Origin: Alphaproteobacteria bacterium
Lineage (GTDB): Bacteria; Pseudomonadota; Alphaproteobacteria; ATCC43930; CGMCC-115725
Assembly (NCBI GenBank): GCA_030041385.1
Contig: JASHNY010000020.1
Coordinates: 1-64,000 of the forward strand
DNA length: 64,000 nucleotides
Direction: 5' to 3'
Shown here: positions 43,026 through 51,499 of the stretch, in pieces
How positions within the stretch are numbered: position 1 is the first letter of the stretch
Layout: the number at the start of each line of letters is the position of its first letter
Program-made: the position numbers and the translations under genes
The notes under the pieces: generated by a model
Seen by the model: the letters and a program-made list of their open reading frames with translations, nothing else
Database searches by the model: none
What the model was told of the DNA's origin: nothing

Positions 43026-43409
43026 ATGGCGATCTTTACTCATGTCACGGTTGGCACCAACGATCTGGCCAAGGCGCGGGCGTTTTACGATGCGGTGCTG
43101 GCGCCGCTGGGATTGAAGCGGCTCCGCGATCTTGGCGACAACGGCTCGATCTGGGGGGCCGACGCGCCGGAATTCTTCGTGCTGAAGCCGGCCAACGGCC
43201 AGCCGGCGACACATGCCAACGGCGGCACGATCAGCTTTGCCGCGCCGAGCCGGGCGGCGGTTGCGGCGTTTCACAAGGCGGCGCTTGCCGCCGGTGCGGC
43301 CGATGAAGGCGCGGTCGGGCCGCGCTCCTGGCATCCGACTGCCTATGCCGGCTATTGCCGCGACCTCGACGGCAACAAGCTTGCCGCCTATTGCTTCAAG
43401 GCCGAATAG
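43026..43409 (+). CDS. VOC family protein (glyoxalase-like)
   Basis: A 127-residue VOC protein: IFTHVTVGTNDLAKARAFYDAVLAPLGLKRL (first module with His) and the C-terminal AGYCRDLDGNKLAAYCFKAE (conserved DPDGN-like motif with the usual Glu position changed). HANGGTISFAAPSRAAVAAFHKAALAAGA is the second module. Members of this subgroup are often annotated as lactoylglutathione-lyase-related; function unknown. ATG 43026 follows AAGGAGGCGAGG. The HpcH aldolase gene begins 29 bp later, so they may be cotranscribed. Confidence 0.88.
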   Translation: MAIFTHVTVGTNDLAKARAFYDAVLAPLGLKRLRDLGDNGSIWGADAPEFFVLKPANGQPATHANGGTISFAAPSRAAVAAFHKAALAAGAADEGAVGPRSWHPTAYAGYCRDLDGNKLAAYCFKAE

Positions 43410-43438
43410 GATGCCGCAATGATCTGAGGGAGGGGCCG

Positions 43439-44224
43439 ATGCCGAGCGTCCGCAATGTCGCGCGCGAAAAGCTCGAACAGGGGAAATTGTCGCTCGGCGT
43501 CGGCATCCGCATGACCCGCAGCGTCGAGATCGCCAAGGCGATGGCGACCGCCGGGTTCGACTGGTTGTTCCTCGACATGGAGCACGGGGTCATGTCGCTG
43601 GAGGCGTGCGCGCAAATCTCGACCGCAGCGCTCGACGCCGGCATCGCCCCGATCGCGCGCGTGCCCAACGGCGAATACGCGATCGCAACGCGGGCGCTCG
43701 ACAATGGTGCGCTCGGCATCGTCATGCCGCATGTCGACACCGCAGCCGAGGCGCGCGAGGTCGTCAACCGGCTCAAATACCCGCCGGTCGGGCACCGCTC
43801 GATGGGCGGGATCGGGCCGCATTACGGATTGCGCTCGGCGTCGAGCGGCGAGGCGGCCTCCGCCCTTAACGCCGCCAACCTGACGATCGTGATGCTGGAA
43901 ACGCCGACCGCGATCGCCAACGCGGCGGAGATCGCCGCCGTGCCGGGGGTCGATGTATTGCTGATCGGCACCAATGATCTGTGCGCCGAAATGGGCATCC
44001 ACGGCGATTTCGGCAACGAGCGGGTTGCCGAGGCCTATGGCAAGATGATCGCGGCCTGCCGGCAGCACGGCAAGTTTCCCGGCATGGCCGGCATCTATAA
44101 CGAGGCGATCATGCCGCGCTATATCGAGATGGGCGCGCGGTTCATCCTGGCCGGCCAGGATGCGGCGTTCCTCAATGCCGGCGCGGCGCAGCGCACGGGG
44201 TTTCTGCACAAACTGTCGTCTTGA
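43439..44224 (+). CDS. HpcH/HpaI aldolase family protein
   Basis: A 261-residue class II pyruvate aldolase-like TIM barrel. Typical parts: GVGIRMTRSVEIAKAMATAGFDWLFLDMEHGVMS (His near the active site), APIARVPNGEYAIATRALDNGALGIVMPHVDTAAEA, VMLETPTAIANAAEIAAVPGVDVLLIGTNDLCAEMG (metal Glu and Asp). It probably cleaves a 4-hydroxy-2-oxo acid to pyruvate or glyoxylate plus an aldehyde. ATG 43439 has GGGAGGGG upstream. It precedes a TauD gene by 13 bp. Confidence 0.91.
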   Translation: MPSVRNVAREKLEQGKLSLGVGIRMTRSVEIAKAMATAGFDWLFLDMEHGVMSLEACAQISTAALDAGIAPIARVPNGEYAIATRALDNGALGIVMPHVDTAAEAREVVNRLKYPPVGHRSMGGIGPHYGLRSASSGEAASALNAANLTIVMLETPTAIANAAEIAAVPGVDVLLIGTNDLCAEMGIHGDFGNERVAEAYGKMIAACRQHGKFPGMAGIYNEAIMPRYIEMGARFILAGQDAAFLNAGAAQRTGFLHKLSS

Positions 44225-44237
44225 TCGGGGAGGGCGG

Positions 44238-45068
44238 TTGGACCTGACCATCGGCCCGCGCCTGTCGCCGGCAGGCGGCATCGCGATCACCGGCATCGAT
44301 CTCGCGCAACCGTTGACGATCGCGGCGCGGGACCGCATCGGCACGGCGTTGTGCGACCACCATATCGTCGTTTTCCCCGGGCAGGCACTAAGCCGCGAGC
44401 AGCAATACGCGTTTACCGCGCAGTTCGGCGAGGTCGAGCGCCATGGCGGCCACCGGGCCGAGAGCAAGCGACGCGAAATCGCCCATGTTACCGCCAATCT
44501 CGACGCCGACGGCCATCCGACCGACCGGGTCGCAGCGGGCGCCAATTATCGCTGGCACACCGACAAGCCCTATTATCCGACGCCGCCGCTATTGACGACG
44601 TTGCACGCGGTCGAGTTGCCGCCCGCCGGCGGCGACACCGAATTCGCCAACACGGTCCTGGCCTACGACGCATTGCCGCCGGAAACGAAACGGCGGATTG
44701 CCGGCCTGCGCGTCGTCTTTCAGTGGGAAGCCGGGCGCCGCAACGCCGGCTATTATGCCGCCGCGCTGCCGCCGGTGGATCATCCGCTGGTGCGCACCCA
44801 CCCGGAAACCGGGCGCAAGGCGCTTTATCTCGGCAACCACGCCAGGCATGTTTTTGGCCTGCCCGAGGCCGAAGGCGCGGCCTTGCTCGACGAGTTGCTG
44901 CGCCACGCGACGCAGCCTCATTTCGTCTATGTCCATCGCTGGCGGGTCGGCGACCTGGTGATGTGGGACAACCGCTGCCTGCTGCACCGCGCGGTCGCCA
45001 ATTACGAGATGACCCGTTACCGGCGCATCATGCACCGCAACGTGGTCAGGGGTACGGTGCCGGTCTGA
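44238..45068 (+). CDS. TauD/TfdA family Fe(II)/2-oxoglutarate dioxygenase
   Basis: A 276-residue 2-oxoglutarate-dependent dioxygenase. N-terminal LSPAGGIAITGIDLAQPLTIA; HIVVFPGQALSREQQYAFTAQFG; iron ligands in YRWHTDKPYY (H-x-D) and CLLHRAV (distal His), with the oxoglutarate-binding Arg in YRRIMHRNVV. It probably hydroxylates or cleaves an ether, sulfonate or carboxylate; substrate unknown. The start is TTG 44238 with GGGGAGGG in front; the track's upstream extension overlaps the aldolase. Confidence 0.88.
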   Translation: MDLTIGPRLSPAGGIAITGIDLAQPLTIAARDRIGTALCDHHIVVFPGQALSREQQYAFTAQFGEVERHGGHRAESKRREIAHVTANLDADGHPTDRVAAGANYRWHTDKPYYPTPPLLTTLHAVELPPAGGDTEFANTVLAYDALPPETKRRIAGLRVVFQWEAGRRNAGYYAAALPPVDHPLVRTHPETGRKALYLGNHARHVFGLPEAEGAALLDELLRHATQPHFVYVHRWRVGDLVMWDNRCLLHRAVANYEMTRYRRIMHRNVVRGTVPV

Positions 45069-45072
45069 GCGG

Positions 45073-46131
45073 ATGAGCGGGGACGACGACATCCTGTTCG
45101 AGCGAAGGGGCGGGCTGGGGCTGGTTACGCTGAACCGGCCGCAGGCGCTCAACGCGTTCACGCTCGACATGTATCGCCGGCTCGATCCGGTATTGCGCGC
45201 TTGGGAGGCCGATCCAGGCATCGTGGCGGTCGTGATCCGGGGTGCCGGCGACCGCGCCTTTTGCGCCGGCGGCGACATCCGCGCGATCTACGAGGCGGGG
45301 ATGGGCATCGCCTCCGACCGCTCATTGACCGCCGCCTTTTTTCGCGAAGAGTACCGCCTGATCCGGCGCATTCACCGCTATCGCAAACCCTATGTGGCGC
45401 TGATCGACGGCATCACGATGGGCGGCGGCGCCGGGATGTCGCTGAACGGGCGCTATCGCGTCGCCACCGAGCGCACCGCGCTGGCGATGCCCGAGACCGG
45501 CATCGGCCTGTTTCCCGATGTCGGCGCGACGCATTTCCTCAACCGTTGCCCCGGCCATATCGGCCGCTACATGGGCTTGTCCGGCGCCCGGCTCGGCGCT
45601 GCCGACGCGCTCTATTGCGGCCTCGCCTCGCATTTCGTCCCGCGCGCGCGGCTCGGCGAACTCGTCGCCGCACTGGCGGGTGCGGGGGCGATCGATGCGG
45701 TGCTGGCGGCCTTCGTCGGCGATCCCGGCCCGCCGCCGCTTGCGCCGCTGCAGGCGGCGATCGACCGGGCCTTCGCCGGCAATAGCGTCGAGGCGATCCT
45801 TGCGGCGCTCGAGAGCGAGGTCGGCGACGATGCCGATTGGGCAAGGAAGACGCGCACGGCGCTGATCGCGAGATCACCGACCAGCCAGAAAATTTTCCTG
45901 CGCCAGATGACGATCGGCGCGGGCTTCGACCTCGACGCCGCGCTTATGCTCGAATACCGCATCAGCCAGCACGTGATGGCCGGGCACGATTTCTATGAAG
46001 GGGTGCGTGCGGCGATCATCGACCGCGACCAGCGCCCGCGCTGGCAGCCGCCGACGCTGGGTGAGGTCGACGCCGCCATGGTCGAGACCTACTTCACCCC
46101 GCTTGGCCCCGGCGAGTTGACCTTCGATTAG
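45073..46131 (+). CDS. 3-Hydroxyisobutyryl-CoA hydrolase (crotonase fold)
   Basis: A 352-residue crotonase-superfamily enzyme. The length, and the signatures GAGDRAFCAGGDIRAIYE, GITMGGGAGMSLNGRYRVATERTALAMPETGIGLFPDVGATHFLNR and the long C-terminal part (FLRQMTIGAGFDLDAALMLEYRI), are those of HIBYL-CoA hydrolases rather than plain enoyl-CoA hydratases (about 260 aa). It frees 3-hydroxyisobutyrate from its CoA ester in valine breakdown. The gene begins 4 bp after the TauD gene's stop; HIBADH follows at 46341. Confidence 0.92.
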   Translation: MSGDDDILFERRGGLGLVTLNRPQALNAFTLDMYRRLDPVLRAWEADPGIVAVVIRGAGDRAFCAGGDIRAIYEAGMGIASDRSLTAAFFREEYRLIRRIHRYRKPYVALIDGITMGGGAGMSLNGRYRVATERTALAMPETGIGLFPDVGATHFLNRCPGHIGRYMGLSGARLGAADALYCGLASHFVPRARLGELVAALAGAGAIDAVLAAFVGDPGPPPLAPLQAAIDRAFAGNSVEAILAALESEVGDDADWARKTRTALIARSPTSQKIFLRQMTIGAGFDLDAALMLEYRISQHVMAGHDFYEGVRAAIIDRDQRPRWQPPTLGEVDAAMVETYFTPLGPGELTFD

Positions 46132-46340
46132 AGCGGGTTTCGCCTGGACCGAATTCTCCTTTGCTCCCTTGGCCGGGCTTGGCCTGGCCACCCACGCCTT
46201 CGCTCTTGGCGCGGCTAAGGATGGCGACCGGTGGGTCCCCGCACCGGCGCAGCTTTGCCATTGGTCCTTGCTCGCGGGATTGCGTCGCCGCGCCGGCAAT
46301 GACAGAAAGTCGCCAGGTATCCGCACCGGAGAGGCAGGCG
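46132..46340. repeat. Probable repeat sequence between HIBYL-CoA hydrolase and HIBADH
   Basis: The 209-bp gap reads like dispersed repeat DNA: CCCTTGGCCGGGCTTGGCC ... CACGCCTTCGCTCTTGGCG ... GGTGGGTCCCCGCACCGG. It is open in several frames with odd composition (PWPGLAWPPTPSLLARLR). No second copy occurs in the window, so the repeat status is a guess from composition. Confidence 0.3.
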
Positions 46341-47240
46341 ATGGCGACGATCGGATTTATCGGGCTCGGCAATATGGGTGCGCCGATGGCGGCCAATCTC
46401 TTGAAGGCGCAGCACCGGGTCACCGGCTACGACATCGTCGCGGCGCCGCTGAAGATGCTGGGCGAAAAGGGCGGGCATGCCGCGGCAAGTGCGGTCGAAG
46501 CCGCTGCCGCGGGCGACATCGTGATCACGATGCTGCCGGCGGGGCCGCAGGTGCGGGCGGTTTATCTCGGCCCCGACGGCATCATCGCGCGGGCCAAGAA
46601 AGGCGCGCTGCTGATCGATTGCTCGACGATCGATGTCGAAACCGCGCGATTGGTTGCGGCCGCTGCCGCCGAGGCCGGTTTGGCGATGCTCGATGCGCCG
46701 GTCTCCGGCGGCACGATCGGTGCCGAGGCGGGGACGCTGACCTTCATGGTCGGCGGCGAGGCATCGGCCTTTGCCAGAGGTGAGCCGATCCTGAAGAACA
46801 TGGGGCGGACGATCGTCCATGCCGGCCCGTCGGGCGCCGGCCAGACCGCCAAAATCTGCAACAACATGATGCTCGCCGTGTCGATGATCGGCGTCTGCGA
46901 GGGCTTTGTCCTCGCCGAGAAGCTGGGCCTGCCGGCGCAGACCTTGTGGGACATCTGCAGCACGTCGACGAGTTCGTGCTGGGCAATGAACAATTACTGC
47001 CCGATGCCGGGTCCGGTTCCCGCAGCGCCGTCAAACCGCGGCTATGCGGCCGGCTTTACCGCAGCCAACATGCTCAAGGACCTGCGCCTTGCGCAGGCCG
47101 CCTCCGGCGCCAGCGGCGCGCCGACCCTGATGGGCGCCGCCGCCGCCAACCTCTACCAGCTCTTGGTCGATGGCGGCCACGGCGGGCTCGATTTTTCCGC
47201 GATCATGCAGTTCGTGCGCAGCGCCGGGACCAAACCATGA
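46341..47240 (+). CDS. mmsB: 3-Hydroxyisobutyrate dehydrogenase
   Basis: A 299-residue beta-hydroxyacid dehydrogenase. NAD motif IGFIGLGNMGAPMAANLLKA; substrate-binding DAPVSGGTIGAEAGTLTFMVGG; catalytic Lys in GAGQTAKICNNMMLAVSMIG; and the C-terminal signature NRGYAAGFTAANMLKDLRLAQAA. It oxidises 3-hydroxyisobutyrate to methylmalonate semialdehyde, the step after HIBYL-CoA hydrolase. ATG 46341 is preceded by GAGAGGCAGG. MMSDH is not in the window. Confidence 0.93.
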   Translation: MATIGFIGLGNMGAPMAANLLKAQHRVTGYDIVAAPLKMLGEKGGHAAASAVEAAAAGDIVITMLPAGPQVRAVYLGPDGIIARAKKGALLIDCSTIDVETARLVAAAAAEAGLAMLDAPVSGGTIGAEAGTLTFMVGGEASAFARGEPILKNMGRTIVHAGPSGAGQTAKICNNMMLAVSMIGVCEGFVLAEKLGLPAQTLWDICSTSTSSCWAMNNYCPMPGPVPAAPSNRGYAAGFTAANMLKDLRLAQAASGASGAPTLMGAAAANLYQLLVDGGHGGLDFSAIMQFVRSAGTKP

Positions 47241-47303
47241 CAACGAAAATTTAACAAAACCCGCCCTATCTTCGCCGCCCGACGGTCGTCACGCGAGGCA
47301 GGT

Positions 47304-47777
47304 ATGTCCAACCGCTATCTTGAGGTGATTTCGCTGGTCGAGCGGCTGCACCGCCACTTCCTCGAAGTGGTGAAGCTCGAGCTCGATGGGCTGCGGATTC
47401 ACGACATCAACAACGTGCAAGGCATGATGCTGTTCAACATCGGCGACGCGGAGATGACGGTCGGCGAGCTCACCTTGCGCGGCTGCTATCTCGGCTCCAA
47501 CGTCTCCTACAACGTCAAGAAGATGGTCGAAAACGGCTATCTCTCGCAGGAGCGTTCGGTGCACGATCGCCGCTCGATCCACGTTCGCCTGACCGAAAAG
47601 GGCCGGCAGCTCCGCGACCGCCTGAGCAAGATGCATCACCGGCACAGCGAGATGCTGTCGCAGACCCTGGTCACCGGCGAGGATCTCGAGGCGGTCATCA
47701 CCACGCTGGGCCGGCTGGAGCGGTTCTGGATACGCGCCGGCGACCTGGTGCAGCGACCCGGGCAGTTCGCCGCGTAA
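47304..47777 (+). CDS. ldtR: LdtR-type MarR family transcriptional regulator
   Basis: A 157-residue winged-helix protein of the MarR family. The stretch HDINNVQGMMLFNIGDAEMTVGEL, CYLGSNVSYNVKKMVENGYLSQERSVHDRRSIHVRLTEKG is strongly conserved in alphaproteobacterial LdtR. In Liberibacter and Sinorhizobium LdtR activates L,D-transpeptidase genes and links cell-wall cross-linking to stress. ATG 47304 follows GAGGCAGG. No transpeptidase gene is adjacent. The upstream AAAATTTAACAAAA tract may contain the promoter. Confidence 0.85.
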   Translation: MSNRYLEVISLVERLHRHFLEVVKLELDGLRIHDINNVQGMMLFNIGDAEMTVGELTLRGCYLGSNVSYNVKKMVENGYLSQERSVHDRRSIHVRLTEKGRQLRDRLSKMHHRHSEMLSQTLVTGEDLEAVITTLGRLERFWIRAGDLVQRPGQFAA

Positions 47778-47877
47778 GACCTTCAGGAACCGGCCGAAAA
47801 CCGGTTTCCGCGATTTTTCTGATGACGGCGCGGCCGCAGCCTGCAACCCTGTCCGCAGGCAATCATGGAGCCGATCG

Positions 47878-48315
47878 ATGCCGTCGCCAATGCCTCCGCA
47901 TGCCGAGCTTGCCCCCGGGCTGAGTGTTGCCGGCAAGCTTGACCGTGCCGATATCGAGGCGCTGGCCGATGCCGGCGTCAAGACGATCATCAACAACCGT
48001 CCGGACGGCGAAGACCCGGGTCAGCTGCCCGCCGCCGAGGCGCGCAAGCTGGCCGAAGCGCGCGGACTGGCCTATCACCACATTCCGTTTACCGCGGCGA
48101 CGCTGACGCGGGCCGATGTCGATGCCTTCGCAACCGTGTTGGGCCAGGCGGTGCGGCCGGTTGTCGCCCATTGCCGCAGCGGCACCCGCTCGACGCTGGT
48201 GTGGGCCTTGACCCGGATGCGCGAGGGTGCCGACCCGGTGGCCTTGGTCTCCCAAGCGGCCGCGAACGGCATCGACATCGCGGCTCTTCCGGCGATCGCG
48301 GCGCGGCTCGGCTAG
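47878..48315 (+). CDS. TIGR01244-like phosphatase/sulfurtransferase (BLH domain)
   Basis: A 145-residue protein of the DSP/rhodanese-like group called beta-lactamase hydrolase-like or TIGR01244. It starts AELAPGLSVAGKLDRADIEALADAGVKTIINNRPDGEDPGQLPAAEARKLAEARGLAYHHIPF and has the Cys-loop VVAHCRSGTRSTLVWAL (C-x5-R). Relatives occur with or fused to persulfide dioxygenases (BigR/Blh), so a role in sulfur or phosphate metabolism is possible. SD GGAG lies before ATG 47878. Confidence 0.85.
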   Translation: MPSPMPPHAELAPGLSVAGKLDRADIEALADAGVKTIINNRPDGEDPGQLPAAEARKLAEARGLAYHHIPFTAATLTRADVDAFATVLGQAVRPVVAHCRSGTRSTLVWALTRMREGADPVALVSQAAANGIDIAALPAIAARLG

Positions 48316-48325
48316 GCTCGGCCGA

Positions 48326-48727
48326 TTGACCGGCGAGCCGCGCTGGGTCTCGTTCGAGGCGGTTGTTGCACTCAATCGCGAGATCGTCGCCAAGACCGGC
48401 GAGCCGCACGCCTTGCGCGATGGCGCCGCCCTGCAGACCGCAATCCGGCGCCCTTGGAACATCTGGGCCTATTTCATGGACCGCGACCACGCCGTGCTGG
48501 CGGCCGCGTTGATGGCGGCGGTCTACGGCGCCCGCGCCTTTGCCGCCGGCAACAAGCGCACCGCGCTCGCCGCCGCGTCGGCCTTTCTCGAAGCCAACGC
48601 CTATCGCGGCGCATTCGCTGACAATCCGCGCGCGCTCGACCGTGCGTTCGAATTTTTTGCGGGCCGGGTCAGCCAGGCCGGGCTGGTGGAGTGGCTTCGG
48701 TTGTGGATGGAGCCGGTCGAGAGGTGA
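48326..48727 (+). CDS. Doc/Fic-family protein with degenerate catalytic motif
   Basis: A 133-residue protein similar to death-on-curing (Doc) toxins: WVSFEAVVALNREIVAKTGEPHALRDGAALQTAI (Doc N-terminal helices), then GARAFAAGNKRTALAAASAFLEANAY. Fic/Doc active sites read HPF-x-[D/N]-[GA]-N-K-R; here His is Arg and the acidic residue is Ala while GNKRT is kept. Catalysis is therefore doubtful. The start is a TTG 10 bp after the phosphatase gene. No Phd-type antitoxin is seen on either side. Confidence 0.8.
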   Translation: MTGEPRWVSFEAVVALNREIVAKTGEPHALRDGAALQTAIRRPWNIWAYFMDRDHAVLAAALMAAVYGARAFAAGNKRTALAAASAFLEANAYRGAFADNPRALDRAFEFFAGRVSQAGLVEWLRLWMEPVER

Positions 48728-48847
48728 CCCGCCCGCGGCCGGGACATGCCCAGGCGCCGCTCGGAACAGCTCCAATCGATCGGCCGGTTCGGCAGCTCTC
48801 GGCGCGACCGGCCGGGTACAATCCGGGGCGAGGCAGCGCCTGTCCGG

Positions 48848-49291
48848 CTATTTTTTTGCTGCCCGCGAACGCCCTCCGGTGCCGCGCCCCAACCCGATCT
48901 TCTTGGCAAAGGCCGAACGCTGCTCGGCATATTTCGGCGCCACCATCGGATAGTCCGCGCCCAGCCCCCATTTCGCCCGGTATTCATCGGGCGACATATT
49001 GTAGGTCGATCGCAAATGACGCTTCAGCATCTTCAATTTCTTGCCGTCTTCCAGGCAAACCAGGTAATCGGGCATGATCGATTTGCGGATCGGCACCGCC
49101 GGCTTCAACGGTTCGGCCGGCGGCTCCGCTACTTGCGCATCAAGCCCGCGCAAAGAGTTGTAAACAGCATGGATCACCTCGGCAAGCTGACCCGTCGCCA
49201 GCGTATTGTTCCTGACATAAGCGGATACTACGTCGGCGGTCATTCGCAGCAATTCCTCTTCCGCCAGCTTGGGCGACGTAAGTTCAGCCAT
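48848..49291 (-). CDS. mucR: MucR/Ros family zinc-finger transcriptional regulator
   Basis: A 147-residue Ros/MucR regulator. The N-terminus (LLRMTADVVSAYVRNNTLATGQLAEVIHAVYNSL) is the conserved oligomerisation region. The DNA-binding part has the atypical zinc finger: PDYLVCLEDGKKLKMLKRHL, then RSTYNMSPDEYRAKWGLGADYPMVAPKYAEQRS, with Cys, Asp and two His as ligands. MucR binds AT-rich promoters, is H-NS-like, and controls exopolysaccharide, motility and virulence genes. The tail is basic. The upstream 345-bp region is AT-richer than the rest and may include its autoregulatory sites. Confidence 0.92.
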   Translation of the reverse strand: MAELTSPKLAEEELLRMTADVVSAYVRNNTLATGQLAEVIHAVYNSLRGLDAQVAEPPAEPLKPAVPIRKSIMPDYLVCLEDGKKLKMLKRHLRSTYNMSPDEYRAKWGLGADYPMVAPKYAEQRSAFAKKIGLGRGTGGRSRAAKK

Positions 49292-49636
49292 GTTCTGCCT
49301 CGGCTAATCGAGCGAGATTGGGGAGGGCCAGAATTGCAGAGCGAATTGCCAGTGTCAACCTAAACCTACAAGTGATTACAGTAATGAGCAGTAAGGCTGG
49401 CGCAAATGACTTGGCAGTCACGCTCAAGACAGCTAAGGCCGTGACGACAGATCGAGTCTGATAATCGGTGAACATGCATTGTGCTTGCTCATGTTGCGAT
49501 TTGTCGGATTGCTCTGGGCGCGGCTCGACAGCGTGAAGAATCCGAATTCGACGCGAGTCCTGGTGGCACGCTGACATCGGCGACCGAGATATGGTAGGTT
49601 GTGCCGTATTGGCGCTGCGGCTGGCCGCAGCGTCGC
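49292..49636. promoter_or_regulatory. AT-richer divergent control region, mucR / glyA
   Basis: A 345-bp divergent gap with lower GC than its surroundings (CCTAAACCTACAAGTGATTACAGTAATGAG). It should carry the mucR and glyA-nrdR-rib operon promoters; MucR proteins favour such T/A-rich DNA. Hairpin-prone GCGGCTGGCCGC lies near 49619. I see no glycine riboswitch-like tandem structure. The 130-aa minus-strand track ORF has poor composition and is not called. Confidence 0.45.
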
Positions 49637-50986
49637 GTGTCGTCTTGCCGGATAGGTGATCCCCTGCCCAATTCAACAGCGCCGTCCCCGCGCTTCGTCC
49701 CCCCCAGCGGCCTTTTTGCCGACAGTCTCGACGTAACGGACCCCGAATTGTCGGCGGCCGTCAGGGCAGAGCTCGGCCGGCAGCAATCGCAGATCGAGCT
49801 GATCGCCAGCGAGAACATCGTGTCCCGCGCTGTACTTGAGGCGCAGGGCTCGGTACTGACCAACAAGTATGCCGAGGGATATCCGGGGCGCCGTTATTAC
49901 GGCGGCTGCGAGTTCGTCGATATTGCCGAGCGGCTGGCAATCGACCGCGCCAAGCGGCTGTTCGGCTGCCAATTCGCCAATGTGCAGCCGCATGCCGGGG
50001 CGCCCGCGAACGAGGCGGTCTATCTTGCCCTGTTGGCGCCGGGCGACACGATCCTCGGCATGTCGCTCGCGGCCGGCGGCCATCTGACCCACGGCGCCAG
50101 CGCCAATGTGTCGGGCAAGTGGTTCCGGTCGGTGACCTATGGCGTGAGGGCCCAGGACGGACGCATCGACATTGAGGAGGTCGAGCGCCAGGCCGAAACG
50201 CACCGGCCGCGCCTGATCATCGCCGGCGGCAGCGCCTATCCGCGCATTATCGACTTTGCCCGGTTTCGCGAGATTGCCGACCGGGTCGGCGCGTACCTGA
50301 TGGTCGACATGGCGCATTTCGCCGGTCTGGTCGCCGGCGGGGTGCATCCGAGCCCGCTGCCGCATGCCCACGTCGTCACCACGACCACGCACAAAACCCT
50401 GCGCGGGCCGCGCGGCGGCATGATTCTCGCCAATGACGAAGAGCTCGGCAAGCGCATCAACTCCGCCGTGTTCCCGGGCCTTCAGGGCGGCCCGCTGATG
50501 CACGCGATCGCGGCCAAGGCGGTCGCCCTGGCAGAGGCGTCGCGGCCGGAGTTTGCCCTCTACGCCCGCGCCGTCGTCGACAATGCCCAGGCGCTGGCGG
50601 CAACCCTGGCGGAGGCTGGCCTCGCGATCGTCTCCGGCGGCACCGACACGCACCTGATGCTGGTCGATCTGCGCCCCATGGGGTTGACCGGGCGCGCCGC
50701 CGAGCAGGCCTTGGAGCGCGCCGGGATCACCTGCAACAAGAACGGCATCCCGTTCGACCCGCAAAAGCCGACCGTGACTTCGGGCATTCGGCTGGGGTCG
50801 CCGGCGGCGACCACGCGCGGCTTCGGGACCGGCGAGTTTCGCCAGATCGGCGAATGGATCGTCGAGGTTCTGCGCGGACTCGCCCGCAACCCGGACGGCG
50901 ATGCCGCGTGCGAGGCGCGCGTGCGCGGGCAGGTTGCGGCGCTCTGCGCGCGATTTCCGATCTATCAGGCGTTGGAGCGGTCGTGA
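49637..50986 (+). CDS. glyA: Serine hydroxymethyltransferase
   Basis: GlyA interconverts serine and glycine with tetrahydrofolate (PLP enzyme). Motifs: [57 protein letters not shown], the PLP-lysine segment [19 protein letters not shown], and [31 protein letters not shown]. The start is unclear: GTG 49637 (used), GTG 49601 (track) or a site further in; none has a strong SD, and the first 30 residues are not conserved. The gene heads the glyA-nrdR-rib operon typical of alphaproteobacteria. Confidence 0.94.
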   Translation: MSSCRIGDPLPNSTAPSPRFVPPSGLFADSLDVTDPELSAAVRAELGRQQSQIELIASENIVSRAVLEAQGSVLTNKYAEGYPGRRYYGGCEFVDIAERLAIDRAKRLFGCQFANVQPHAGAPANEAVYLALLAPGDTILGMSLAAGGHLTHGASANVSGKWFRSVTYGVRAQDGRIDIEEVERQAETHRPRLIIAGGSAYPRIIDFARFREIADRVGAYLMVDMAHFAGLVAGGVHPSPLPHAHVVTTTTHKTLRGPRGGMILANDEELGKRINSAVFPGLQGGPLMHAIAAKAVALAEASRPEFALYARAVVDNAQALAATLAEAGLAIVSGGTDTHLMLVDLRPMGLTGRAAEQALERAGITCNKNGIPFDPQKPTVTSGIRLGSPAATTRGFGTGEFRQIGEWIVEVLRGLARNPDGDAACEARVRGQVAALCARFPIYQALERS

Positions 50987-51040
50987 CGGCAAGCCCTGCG
51001 ATGCACGCGGCGGCGCAGGCGTGGAACGACGGAGGAGGAA

Positions 51041-51499
51041 ATGCGCTGTCCGTTCTGCGGCACGGATGATACCCAGGTCAAGGATTCGCGGCCGACCGAC
51101 GATCGCGGCGCGATCCGCCGACGGCGCTTCTGCCCGAACTGCGCGGCGCGGTTCACGACGTTCGAGCGCGTGCAATTGCGCGAGCTGATCGTCGTCAAGA
51201 AGAACGGCCAGCGCCAGCAGTTCGACCGCGACAAGCTGGCCCGCTCGATCTATGTCGCGTTGCGCAAGCGGCCGTTTGAGCCCGATCGGGTCGAGCGCAT
51301 CATCAACTCGCTGGTGCGCCAGCTCGAAAGCTCAGGCGAAACCGAAATCCCCAGCGAGGTCATCGGCGGCTTGGTGATGGAGGCGCTTTCCTCGCTCGAC
51401 CAGGTCGCCTATATCCGCTTTGCCTCGGTCTATCGCAATTTCCGCGAAGCCAAGGATTTCGGCGAATTCGTCGGGCGGATCGCGGCGGATGGCGATTAA
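51041..51499 (+). CDS. nrdR: Transcriptional repressor NrdR
   Basis: A 152-residue regulator of ribonucleotide reductase genes. The N-terminal zinc ribbon has [17 protein letters not shown] and [17 protein letters not shown] (two C-x2-C pairs). The ATP-cone follows ([26 protein letters not shown] ... [13 protein letters not shown]). It represses nrd operons when dATP is bound. It is 54 bp after glyA and overlaps ribD by 11 bp. Confidence 0.97.
   Translation: MRCPFCGTDDTQVKDSRPTDDRGAIRRRRFCPNCAARFTTFERVQLRELIVVKKNGQRQQFDRDKLARSIYVALRKRPFEPDRVERIINSLVRQLESSGETEIPSEVIGGLVMEALSSLDQVAYIRFASVYRNFREAKDFGEFVGRIAADGD

Noticed and set aside
49292-49636. Glycine riboswitch before glyA
   Set aside because: No tandem aptamer-like conserved core could be recognised by eye; a covariance-model search would settle it.
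49284-49676. 130-aa ORF in the mucR/glyA gap
   Set aside because: Poor composition, overlaps both regulatory regions, no SD or family.
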